In this document: one piece after another, positions 1-6,020 of the stretch
Layout of the letters: each line of letters begins with the position of its first letter
How positions within the stretch are numbered: the first letter of the stretch is position 1
Assembly (NCBI GenBank): GCA_017958245.1
Contig: JAGDDC010000317.1
Location: 1 to 9,829, forward strand
Source of the DNA: Lachnospiraceae bacterium
GTDB lineage: Bacteria > Bacillota_A > Clostridia > Lachnospirales > Lachnospiraceae
DNA length: 9,829 bases
Direction: 5' to 3'
The notes under the pieces: generated by a model
The model's input: the letters and a program-made list of their open reading frames with translations, nothing else
The model's database searches: none
Told to the model about the DNA's origin: nothing
Made by a program: the position numbers and the translations under genes

Positions 1-2
1 AG

Positions 3-1091
3 GAAGAGTATGACAAGGCGCTTGAAGACCGGGCGCTCATAAGGATCATACGCCGCGAGAACGACCTCGAGGACCCTGCGGTCGCAAAACAGGTTTACGA
101 CAAACTCCGCTTTCAGGAGGGAGTTTTGAAGTCCCCGATCGGTAAGAGCTTCTTCTATGAGCTCTCAGCGGTGATCGCAAAGGGTGAGGAGGAAGAAAAG
201 AGGAAAAAAGCCCTGCGCGAGAGCGGGGAGCAGGAAGAAAAGAGGAGCAGCTTTGTGTGGCCCTCGGACGAGGAGCCCGTAAAGCCCCGCTCAAACAAGC
301 GTGCCTGGCTGATACTGGTCGCAGTGGCAAGTGTTCTGGTGCTCTTTTTCTGCGTGTACAAGATAGTCGCCTACGAGCTCATGACGGCAAAGAGCACGCG
401 CGATATAGACGAGCTGAAGGCGATGATCGGAAGCTCACAGATCTCGATAGAGAACACGGAGGGCTCTTACAGAGTGAGCCAAGAGGAGACGGTCGCAAAG
501 AACGACGACGGGGTCCTCTTAAAGTACGAGGAGCTCTACAATCTGAACAAGGACATGGTGGGATGGGTGAGCATCGAGAACACCAACATCGACTATCCCG
601 TCATGCAGAACCTGAGCAGCGACGAGTATTATCTTCATCTCGGCTTTGACGGGAAGGAGAGCGATGAGGGGCTGCCATTCCTCGACTGGAGGTGCCGTTC
701 CCTGCCCATATCGACCAACTCGCTCATTTACGGGCACAACATGAAGAACGGCCATATGTTCGCTGACCTTTTGAAGTACGAGGACGAGGAGTTCTTTAAG
801 GAGCACCGCCTCATAAGATATGACACGGTCTACGAGGAAGGGTTTTACGATATAGTGGCGGTCTTCAGGACTCACGTGGCATACGAGGCGGAGGACGCGT
901 TCCGCTTCTACAGGTTCATAGACGCAGACAACAGCGAAGAATTTGACGATTACATATCGAAGGCAAAGGAGCTCTCGCTCTATGAGACGGGAGTGTCCGC
1001 ACAGTACGGAGACATGCTGCTGACACTTTCCACCTGCGAGTACACCGAGCAGGACGGAAGGTTCGTGGTGGTGGCAAAGAAGATTTCATGA
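3..1091 (+). CDS. srtB: Class B sortase, 5' end outside window
   Basis: This is a membrane-anchored cysteine transpeptidase that attaches sorting-signal proteins to the cell wall. Numbering from the TTG at 126, a charged cytoplasmic N-terminus (about 1-58) leads to one transmembrane helix (59-84), giving type II topology. An extracellular catalytic domain follows: the sortase B-like stretch DMVGWVSIENTNIDYPVM (143-160), catalytic His204 in YGHNM, Cys304 in TLSTCEY and Arg312 in GRFVVVAKK. All three catalytic residues are present. The frame is open to the left edge, and the extra 41 codons (EEYDKALEDRALIRIIRREN and on) look like genuine protein. The true start is therefore probably upstream. 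An AGGAGG at 115-120, 5 nt before TTG 126, makes an internal start possible. The stop lies 18 nt before the probable substrate gene. The class B call rests on TLSTC and the spacing to Arg. Confidence 0.92.
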   Translation, partial: EEYDKALEDRALIRIIRRENDLEDPAVAKQVYDKLRFQEGVLKSPIGKSFFYELSAVIAKGEEEEKRKKALRESGEQEEKRSSFVWPSDEEPVKPRSNKRAWLILVAVASVLVLFFCVYKIVAYELMTAKSTRDIDELKAMIGSSQISIENTEGSYRVSQEETVAKNDDGVLLKYEELYNLNKDMVGWVSIENTNIDYPVMQNLSSDEYYLHLGFDGKESDEGLPFLDWRCRSLPISTNSLIYGHNMKNGHMFADLLKYEDEEFFKEHRLIRYDTVYEEGFYDIVAVFRTHVAYEAEDAFRFYRFIDADNSEEFDDYISKAKELSLYETGVSAQYGDMLLTLSTCEYTEQDGRFVVVAKKIS

Positions 1092-1109
1092 TTTAAGGGG
1101 GAGAAGATC

Positions 1110-1940
1110 TTGAGAAGATTATTTGCGGGACTTATCATGATGATGGCGATGGTTGCGCTTTCCGGTGCCATGCGGGCCGATGCTGCGACAAAGATCTCGA
1201 TCAGTGACGATGAGTACAACCTCTATGTGGATGAGTACCCGGACGGGATCGGCGAGGGGATCTATGCCAAGACAAAGTCTGCGAAGAAGGATATAGACGA
1301 TTATTACCTTAATTTGAGCAGCGACGAGTCGGAGGAAAAGTTTGCCTCGGCTGTGAACAAAGCCGGTATCAGCACGAAGGGAAAGCTCCTGTGCTCGATG
1401 GATGCCGCACTCTACAAGATAACGGACGATGAGGACAAGAAGGTCACGGATACTGTCGAAGTTCTCCTTCCCGTCCCCGACGATGTTCAGGAATACCCCG
1501 AGGAAGCCGTGCTCTATATGGTGAGCGGCGGTACTGCCAAGCCTGTGAGCGCGACGCTCGTGGAATGTGACGAAGTGTATTACAACCAGTTCACGATCTC
1601 AAACTACACGACCTACGGCTATGTCTACACAGACCCCGACACCCTTGAGGGAGAAGAGGAGGAGAACACACCTACTCCCACGAAGGAGGCGGAGCCCACG
1701 AAGAAGCCTACTGCCACACCCACACCGGAGGTGACAAAGAAACCCACTACAACTCCCAAGGCTACGCCTACTGCGGACCCTACGAAGACTCCGGGCAAGA
1801 AGGACGACGACGGCGGAAGCACGAAGGTGAAGGACAGCGTCCCGAAGACGGGCGATGACTTCTCTTACCTCAGATACATACTTTTGGGAGCCTGCGCGGT
1901 TGGGGTGATCACGTGGGCAGGGATCAAGCTGAAGAAGTAG
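1110..1940 (+). CDS. Wall-anchored surface protein, VPKTG signal
   Basis: This is a secreted protein, probably a substrate of the sortase 18 nt upstream. The TTG start is chosen because it gives a signal peptide with two arginines, a hydrophobic core (residues 5-20) and a likely cleavage after ADA (Ala25). An AGGGGGAG ribosome binding site precedes it. Residues 26-180 form an acidic ectodomain of unknown fold. Its distal part (about 113-175; VEVLLPVPDD, FTISNYTTYGYVYTD) resembles beta modules that end many clostridial surface proteins. A Thr/Pro/Lys-rich stalk (187-228) likely spans the wall. The C-terminus is a complete sorting signal: VPKTGD at 244-249, a hydrophobic helix (about 254-271) and the tail KLKK. 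Val in place of Leu fits the (S/P/N)PXTG-like signals known for class B sortases in Clostridia. Ectodomain function is unknown. Confidence 0.87.
   Translation: MRRLFAGLIMMMAMVALSGAMRADAATKISISDDEYNLYVDEYPDGIGEGIYAKTKSAKKDIDDYYLNLSSDESEEKFASAVNKAGISTKGKLLCSMDAALYKITDDEDKKVTDTVEVLLPVPDDVQEYPEEAVLYMVSGGTAKPVSATLVECDEVYYNQFTISNYTTYGYVYTDPDTLEGEEEENTPTPTKEAEPTKKPTATPTPEVTKKPTTTPKATPTADPTKTPGKKDDDGGSTKVKDSVPKTGDDFSYLRYILLGACAVGVITWAGIKLKK
1668..1793 (+). repeat. Thr/Pro-rich stalk-coding low-complexity tract
   Basis: Degenerate ACN-CCN (Thr-Pro) codons interspersed with AAG (Lys) encode residues 187-228 of the surface protein, with units such as TPTPT, TKKPT and TATPTP. No exact long DNA repeat is seen, because the codons vary. 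Such tracts act as flexible wall-spanning linkers next to the sorting signal and often vary in length between strains. Confidence 0.55.
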
Positions 1941-1971
1941 ATCCGGACTTTTTAAAGGGGAAGGGGTTCAT

Positions 1972-2013
1972 TTGCAGGAACTTGAGAGACATACGGAGGA
2001 AGACTTGTTTTGA
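1972..2013 (+). CDS. Putative 13-residue coupled leader ORF
   Basis: A TTG at 1972 preceded by the purine run AAAGGGGAAGGGG (1954-1966, 5 nt spacing) opens a frame reading MQELERHTEEDLF. It ends at the TGA at 2011-2013, which overlaps the TTG start of the methyltransferase (2010-2012) as TTGA. The arrangement is typical of translational coupling: ribosomes loaded at the strong purine run would stop exactly at the weaker downstream start. No family is recognised, and the peptide may have no function of its own. It could be coincidental. Confidence 0.3.
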   Translation: MQELERHTEEDLF

Positions 2014-2546
2014 AAAAGGGACAGGAGTATGAGGGCGTCGTCTTGAGGACCGATTTCCCGTGCAAGGGAAAGGTCGTGACGCCCGAGAACGAGGCGGCAA
2101 CGGTAAAGGGCGCGATAGAAGGACAGAAGATCCGCTTTACCGTGAGCAAACTGAAAAACAAAAAAGCGGAGGGGCGACTGCTCGAGGTTTTGGAGAAGTC
2201 ACCCCTCGAGAACGACAAGCCGCAGTGCCCGCATTTTGGCATATGCGGCGGTTGTTGTTATCAGACACTTCCCTACGGGGAGCAGCTGAAGATGAAGGAA
2301 GGCCAGGTAAAAAGGATACTGGACACCGTGGCGGAAGACTTTGAGTTCATGGAGATCACCGCAAGCCCGAGACCTGAAGGCTACAGGAACAAGATGGAGT
2401 TTTCTTTCGGGGACGAGGAGAAGGGCGGAGAGCTGACGCTCGGCCTCCACAAGAAGGGGAGCTTCTACGACATCGTGACGGTGGACGGCTGCACTATCGT
2501 GGACGAGGATTTCGGAACGATCTTAATGATCGTGCTCGATATATGA
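2010..2546 (+). CDS. rlmD: N-terminal half of RlmD-type methyltransferase
   Basis: This 178-residue piece carries a TRAM RNA-binding domain (about 1-60; GQEYEGVV, GAIEGQKIRF, EGRLLEVLEKSP) and the iron-sulfur ligands of the family: Cys73, Cys79 and Cys82 in CPHFGICGGC plus Cys161 in VDGC. They are followed by the start of the central RNA-binding domain (YRNKMEFSFG, LGLHKKGSFYDIV). The TTG start has GGAGGA (1995-2000) 9 nt upstream and matches the usual MKKGQ N-terminus of lachnospiral homologues. There is no SAM-binding domain, so this product alone could bind rRNA but not methylate it. It ends abruptly at TGA inside the central domain. Confidence 0.75.
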   Translation: MKKGQEYEGVVLRTDFPCKGKVVTPENEAATVKGAIEGQKIRFTVSKLKNKKAEGRLLEVLEKSPLENDKPQCPHFGICGGCCYQTLPYGEQLKMKEGQVKRILDTVAEDFEFMEITASPRPEGYRNKMEFSFGDEEKGGELTLGLHKKGSFYDIVTVDGCTIVDEDFGTILMIVLDI

Positions 2547-2552
2547 AGGAGG

Positions 2553-3401
2553 ATGAAGCTCACCTACTGTCACAAACTCTCGCACGAAGGGTACTTAAGA
2601 CACCTCGTTGTCAGGCGGGCGGCGACCACGGGTGAGATCCTTGTGAACCTTGTCACTACATCGCAGAACGAAGGGGTCGACGAGGAGATGCTCTATGAGG
2701 CCGTGAAGAACAGGCTGCTCGAGGCGGACTTAAACGGCAGCATCGTGGGCATACTCCACTCTGTCAACGACAGCCCCGCTGACATCGTAAGAAGTGACCG
2801 CACCGATGTGATCCACGGAAAGGAGTTTTTCTTTGAGGAGATACTCGGCCTGTTCTTCAAGATATCGACGTTCTCTTTCTTCCAGACAAACTCCTTCGGA
2901 GCGGAGCTGCTCTACCGGAAGGTGAGGGACTTCGCAGGTGATACAAATGATAAGGTGATCTTTGACCTGTACTCGGGGACCGGGACTATAGCGCAGATCC
3001 TCGCGCCGGTGGCAAAGAAAGTGATAGGCATAGAGATCGTGGAGGAGGCCGTTGAGGCAGCGAAAGAGAACGCGATGCTAAACGACCTGAAGAATTGCGA
3101 GTTCATCGCAGGTGATGTTTTAAAGGCGATCGACGATCTGACGGAGCGTCCCGATATCGTGATACTCGACCCTCCGCGCGAGGGCATCAACCCGAAAGCG
3201 ATCAAGAAGATCGCGCTGGGGATGGCAGCACCGCGCATCGTCTATGTGAGCTGCAAGCCGACGAGCTTAGCTGTCGACTTAAAGCTCTTTGAAGAATACG
3301 GCTACAGGCTCGAGAAAGCTGCATGCGTCGATATGTTCCCGCAGACAGTACATGTCGAGACGGTGGTACAACTTTCAAGAAATGGGGAGACAAGGCAATG
3401 A
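2553..3401 (+). CDS. rlmD: C-terminal catalytic half of RlmD-type methyltransferase
   Basis: This 282-residue piece holds the rest of the central domain (HEGYLRHLVVRRAATTGEIL, SFFQTNSFGAELLY) and a complete Rossmann methyltransferase domain. Visible are motif I DLYSGTGTIA (138-147), the SAM-contacting acid in GIEIVEEAV (Glu161), DPPREG (206-211), the nucleophile Cys234 in YVSCKPTSLA and the catalytic base Glu269 in VHVETVV. Val241 replaces the Arg normally found in LARDL. If translated separately it would start at ATG 2553. However, the AGGAGG at 2547-2552 abuts that ATG with no spacer, a poor geometry for initiation, so expression would depend on readthrough or reinitiation after the TGA 6 nt upstream. 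Its stop overlaps the next start as ATGA. Confidence 0.75.
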   Translation: MKLTYCHKLSHEGYLRHLVVRRAATTGEILVNLVTTSQNEGVDEEMLYEAVKNRLLEADLNGSIVGILHSVNDSPADIVRSDRTDVIHGKEFFFEEILGLFFKISTFSFFQTNSFGAELLYRKVRDFAGDTNDKVIFDLYSGTGTIAQILAPVAKKVIGIEIVEEAVEAAKENAMLNDLKNCEFIAGDVLKAIDDLTERPDIVILDPPREGINPKAIKKIALGMAAPRIVYVSCKPTSLAVDLKLFEEYGYRLEKAACVDMFPQTVHVETVVQLSRNGETRQ

Positions 3402-3850
3402 CGGAAACAAATGACAATGTAAAAGTAACCCGGGTGGGGGGAGACAAAGGCTGGATCTTCTTCCTGGTGTTTGCGCTGATCATCTACGCGATCGGCGTGT
3501 ATCTCGGATTCATCAAATCCGCAGGATTTGTGAGGACCACGGGTGTGGTCGTGAGCGTGAGGGCCGAGGAGCACTATGATTCCGAACGGGGGAAAAACGT
3601 CGCAACCTATTATTCTACAGTCAGATACACTGTGGACGGGAAGGAATACACAGGTGAGCTCGATATCGGCAACGCAGGCGGCGGGATAGGCGAAGAGGTC
3701 AGCATACAGTACAATCCCGAAGATCCCGGGGAAGTCAATATGTATTCACCCGGCATAGTGATCCTTATATTCGCCGTAGGTACCGGTATACTCGCAATCG
3801 CGATACTGCCCTATATAAAGAATAAAAAACGTGAAAGAGAAACTGCCTGA
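3398..3850 (+). CDS. DUF3592-like two-helix membrane protein
   Basis: This 150-residue membrane protein has unknown function. The start is placed at ATG 3398, inside the ATGA overlap with the methyltransferase stop, with GGGGAGA about 8 nt upstream; the longer frame reads back into the preceding gene and is unlikely. A hydrophilic N-terminus leads to helix 1 (about 18-39). An extracytoplasmic or cytoplasmic beta-rich domain follows, with GVVVSVRAEEHYDSERGK, YSTVRYTVDGKEYTG, VSIQYNPEDPGEVNMY, and then helix 2 (about 122-143) and the basic tail KNKKRERE. The pattern 'xGxVxxV...YxxxVxYxVDGxxY...V.YnPxnP' is that of DUF3592 proteins, which have no established biochemical role. The 4-nt overlap implies co-translation with the upstream gene. 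Confidence 0.75.
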   Translation: MTETNDNVKVTRVGGDKGWIFFLVFALIIYAIGVYLGFIKSAGFVRTTGVVVSVRAEEHYDSERGKNVATYYSTVRYTVDGKEYTGELDIGNAGGGIGEEVSIQYNPEDPGEVNMYSPGIVILIFAVGTGILAIAILPYIKNKKRERETA

Positions 3851-3894
3851 TCTGTGGCAGAGAAGATCGATCGTTTGGGATAAGGAGGCACGCC

Positions 3895-4065
3895 ATGCCC
3901 TGTGAGCATTGCACATATTATGAATACGACGAGGAGGACGAGGCCTGGTACTGCGGAGTGGACATGGATGAGGACGATCTCTACAGGTTCATGCAGGGCG
4001 GGAACAAGGAGTGTCCCTACTTTAGGAACGACGATGAATACGAGGTCGTGAAACACCAGATGTGA
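3895..4065 (+). CDS. Small four-cysteine protein, DUF6472-like
   Basis: This is a 56-residue acidic cytoplasmic protein starting MPCEHCTYYEYDEEDEAW and ending in EYEVVKHQM. An excellent AAGGAGG (3882-3888) sits 6 nt before the ATG. The cysteines are Cys3 and Cys6 (CxxC), Cys20 (WYCGV) and Cys40 (ECPYF), which could bind one zinc ion. The order CxxC-YxYDEE-C-DEDxxxxFM-CPYF-DEY-QM matches my recollection of the DUF6472 family of Lachnospiraceae, for which no function is known to me. It lies 44 nt after the DUF3592-like gene with no visible terminator between, so it is probably the last gene of the same unit. The family name is from memory; the ORF and cysteine pattern are seen directly. Confidence 0.78.
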   Translation: MPCEHCTYYEYDEEDEAWYCGVDMDEDDLYRFMQGGNKECPYFRNDDEYEVVKHQM

Positions 4066-4197
4066 GGCTTTTGCAACTAAAGATGACAAAAATGCCGGAA
4101 ATTTGTAAACTTGGGTTGGTAGAAACATAAGCAACTTATGATTACAATAATCACATAAATTAGATTATTCATAATAATCAAATCTATGGAGGTGTTT
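4066..4197 (+). promoter_or_regulatory. AT-rich leader with two palindromes before ABC operon
   Basis: The 130 nt before the ABC genes are much more AT-rich than the flanking genes. They contain a perfect palindrome TGATTA-CAA-TAATCA (4139-4153) and a second inverted repeat GATTAT-N5-ATAATC (4163-4179). AATAATCA recurs at 4146-4153 and 4173-4180. Such paired sites are typical operators. -10-like hexamers (TATGAT 4137-4142, TACAAT 4143-4148) overlap the first palindrome, but no well-spaced -35 is clear; TTGGTA at 4116 is the best partial match. A GGAGG at 4188-4192, 5 nt before ATG 4198, is the ribosome binding site. The regulator encoded at the end of the operon is the obvious candidate to bind here (inference). 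Confidence 0.5.
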
Positions 4198-4920
4198 ATG
4201 GGCATTTTAAAAGTGCAGGATCTCGTAAAGAGATATCCGTCATTTGAGCTTAAAAATGTATCATTTGAGCTTGAGGGCGGAAGGATCGCGGGATTCATCG
4301 GCAGGAACGGTGCCGGAAAGACTACCACTATCAAGTCGATGTTAAACCTCATCCATCCCGACGGAGGGAGCGTGAACTTCTTTGACCTCCCTATAGCTGA
4401 CAACGAGGACACGATCAAGAAGCGCATCGGGTATTCGACGGGAACTGTCAGCTGGTACCCGAGAAAGAAGATCAGGGCCATCGTAGACATCGTAAAGAGG
4501 TTCTACGACACCTGGGATGAGAACGAATACCGCAAGTACATGGAACTCTTTGAGCTCGATGAGAGCAAGACTCCTCTCGAACTGTCCGAGGGCATGAAGG
4601 TGAAGTTAAACCTCGTGATAGCTCTCTCGCACAAGGCGGAGGTGATCGTGCTCGACGAGCCCACGAGCGGACTCGATCCGTTCTCGAGAAATGAGCTCCT
4701 CGAGGTGTTTAAAAGACTCAGGGACGAAGGTGTGGCGGTGTTCTTCTCCACACACGTCATTTCCGATATCGAAAAATGCGCTGACGACATCATCTATATC
4801 TCAAAAGGCAGGATAGTCGCAGCCATGCCGAAGAACGATTTTGTAAAAGAGTATTCGAATGAGGGCGAGACGCTCGAAGATACGATGCTCAGACTCGAGG
4901 GAGGTGGGACAAATGCGTAA
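4198..4920 (+). CDS. ABC transporter ATP-binding protein
   Basis: This 240-residue ATPase belongs to the single-domain class that pairs with ABC-2 type permeases (YtrB/BcrA-like). Walker A is GRNGAGKTT (35-43), the signature is LSEGMKVK (129-136), Walker B is VIVLDEP (149-155) with Glu154, the D-loop is SGLD and the switch is His186 in STHV. The signature departs from LSGGQ, and no Q-loop glutamine is evident after KRIGY (75-79). Both variations occur in this class, but they make the substrate hard to guess. The start at ATG 4198 is preferred over ATG 4186 because the GGAGG ribosome binding site lies between them. The end overlaps the permease start by 8 nt (ATG 4913), indicating a coupled pair. 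A small-molecule or peptide exporter is the likely role. Confidence 0.9.
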   Translation: MGILKVQDLVKRYPSFELKNVSFELEGGRIAGFIGRNGAGKTTTIKSMLNLIHPDGGSVNFFDLPIADNEDTIKKRIGYSTGTVSWYPRKKIRAIVDIVKRFYDTWDENEYRKYMELFELDESKTPLELSEGMKVKLNLVIALSHKAEVIVLDEPTSGLDPFSRNELLEVFKRLRDEGVAVFFSTHVISDIEKCADDIIYISKGRIVAAMPKNDFVKEYSNEGETLEDTMLRLEGGGTNA

Positions 4921-5566
4921 TATCATGCGTAAAGAGATGAAGCTTGCATCTTCTATCCTGTCATACCTGTTCATAGCTTTCGGACTGACGTTTTATCTGC
5001 CGGGTTATCCCGTACTCTGCGGCGCCTTCTTTGTGTGCCTCGGGATATTCCAGAGCTTCCAGTCTGCAAGAGAGGCGAACGACATCGTCTTCTCCGCGCT
5101 TCTTCCAATCGCGAAGAGAGACGTGGTAAAAGCAAAGTACGCCTTTGTATGTCTGATCGAAGGCTGCGGGCTCGTTCTGATGACAGGCGCTGTTGTGGTC
5201 AGATCGACACTCCTCTTGGATGCCGCGCCTTACCGCACCAATGCCCTGATGAACGCAAACTGGTTTGCTCTCGGAGTTGCGTTCCTGTTCTTCGGACTGT
5301 TTAACATGATCTTTGTCGGAGGGTTCTTTAAGACCGCGTACAAGTTTGCTAAACCTTTCGTAATCTTCATCATCGTGGGTTTCCTTGTGATCGTCGTGGC
5401 AGAAGCGCTTCACCATGTGCCCGGGCTCGAGAGAGTGAACGCTTTCGGGACGGACGATATCCTGCTGCAGCTGATCCTCCTGCTTGCAGGGATCGCGCTG
5501 TTCCTCATCATGACGATCCTGTCGATGAAAAAAGCGATCAGGGATTTTGAAAAGATAGATCTGTAA
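4913..5566 (+). CDS. ABC-2 type transporter permease
   Basis: This 217-residue integral membrane protein has about six hydrophobic helices (approximately 11-28, 33-49, 76-97, 116-137, 147-165, 184-204) and basic cytoplasmic ends. It is the membrane partner of the overlapping upstream ATPase. The start at ATG 4913 has GGGAGG just upstream and begins MRNIMRKEMK. An amphipathic N-terminal segment before helix 1 is usual for ABC-2 permeases, as is the stretch SFQSAREANDIVFSALLPIA after helix 2, which recalls the coupling segment seen in related permeases (ANDI...SLPVxK-like). It is 13 nt from the regulator gene that follows. The substrate cannot be inferred; family members export antimicrobial peptides, lipids or unknown compounds. 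Confidence 0.85.
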   Translation: MRNIMRKEMKLASSILSYLFIAFGLTFYLPGYPVLCGAFFVCLGIFQSFQSAREANDIVFSALLPIAKRDVVKAKYAFVCLIEGCGLVLMTGAVVVRSTLLLDAAPYRTNALMNANWFALGVAFLFFGLFNMIFVGGFFKTAYKFAKPFVIFIIVGFLVIVVAEALHHVPGLERVNAFGTDDILLQLILLLAGIALFLIMTILSMKKAIRDFEKIDL

Positions 5567-5579
5567 GAGGAGAAGGCTT

Positions 5580-6020
5580 ATGCTAAAAGACAACCTCATG
5601 ATGCTACGCAACATCTACGGTCTGTCCCAGGAGGCAGTTGCGGAAAAGATAGGGATATCGCGCCAGGCTTACGCCAAATGGGAGAGCGGGGCGACGATCC
5701 CCGATGTAGAGAAATGCGCGCTCCTCGCAAAGCTTTATAAGACAACGGTTGACGCCCTGTTAAAGACTGAACCGGTAGAAGGGCTGGGAGCGATCCCTCC
5801 CGCGCCGGAAGGAAGGCATATCTGGGGCACTGTCACGGTGGGCGACAGAGGCCAGATCGTCATCCCAAAGGGCGCGAGAGACCAGTTCGGCCTGTCGGGA
5901 GGCCAGAGACTCGTAGTCTTAAGCGATGAACACGGGATCGCGATGATGCCGGATAAAGCCTTTATGAACAGGATGAAGGTGGCACTGGAATACATAGACA
6001 AGCAGACAGGGCTTATCTGA
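5580..6020 (+). CDS. XRE helix-turn-helix plus SpoVT/AbrB regulator
   Basis: This 146-residue regulator joins two DNA-binding modules. Residues 5-62 form an XRE/Cro-like helix-turn-helix: LSQEAVAEKIGISRQAYAKWE, with SRQAYAKWE as the recognition helix, then VDALLK. After a Pro-rich linker (PVEGLGAIPPAPEG), residues about 82-125 form a swapped-hairpin SpoVT/AbrB domain (TVTVGDRGQIVIPKGARDQFGL, LVVLSDEHGIAMMP), which usually binds DNA as a dimer. AGAGGAGAAGG precedes the ATG. It is the third gene of the ABC operon, 13 nt after the permease, which suggests local autoregulation, plausibly through the palindromes at 4139-4180. The fusion is known in Clostridia but its ligand is not, to my knowledge. 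Its last 8 nt overlap the convergent remnant on the other strand. Confidence 0.87.
   Translation: MLKDNLMMLRNIYGLSQEAVAEKIGISRQAYAKWESGATIPDVEKCALLAKLYKTTVDALLKTEPVEGLGAIPPAPEGRHIWGTVTVGDRGQIVIPKGARDQFGLSGGQRLVVLSDEHGIAMMPDKAFMNRMKVALEYIDKQTGLI

Larger units (their letters stand above)
2010..3401 (+). pseudogene. rlmD: RlmD-type 23S rRNA m5U methyltransferase, interrupted
   Basis: Taken together, the two halves make one full-length member (about 463 codons) of the RlmD/RlmCD/TrmA family, which uses SAM to methylate C5 of a uracil in 23S rRNA. The halves lie in the same frame, separated only by TGA at 2544-2546 and two further codons. The alignment I recall for the family (VLD-Y-...-YHK) runs through the stop with no gap. 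A single nonsense change (for example CGA to TGA) or a base-call error would explain it. So would two compensating one-base indels: adding T after 2540 and dropping a G near 2556 would give VLDYMKEDKLTYCHK, which looks more family-like. Family motifs are intact apart from Val241 of the C-terminal half, where Arg is usual, so any inactivation is recent. Firmicute homologues can modify U747, U1939 or both. Confidence 0.72.

Noticed and set aside
1625..1822. A Val/Gly-rich minus-strand ORF
   Set aside because: It is the antisense of the Thr/Pro stalk of the surface protein; the pattern is a by-product of ACN-CCN codons.
2544..2546. The TGA as a selenocysteine codon or a reassigned codon
   Set aside because: No Cys or Sec is expected at this place in the family, no selenocysteine element is evident, and TGA ends several other genes here normally.
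3323..3397. An extended N-terminus for the DUF3592-like gene
   Set aside because: These codons overlap the end of the methyltransferase and are not protein-like; ATG 3398 has the ATGA overlap and a ribosome binding site.
4066..4110. A terminator after the small four-cysteine gene
   Set aside because: GGC-TTTTG and CAAAA-GCC could pair, but imperfectly and over a long loop, with no U-run after it.
4961..5614. A 217-codon minus-strand ORF
   Set aside because: It is a shadow of the ABC permease; His/Glu/Asp-rich text is what antisense of hydrophobic codons gives.
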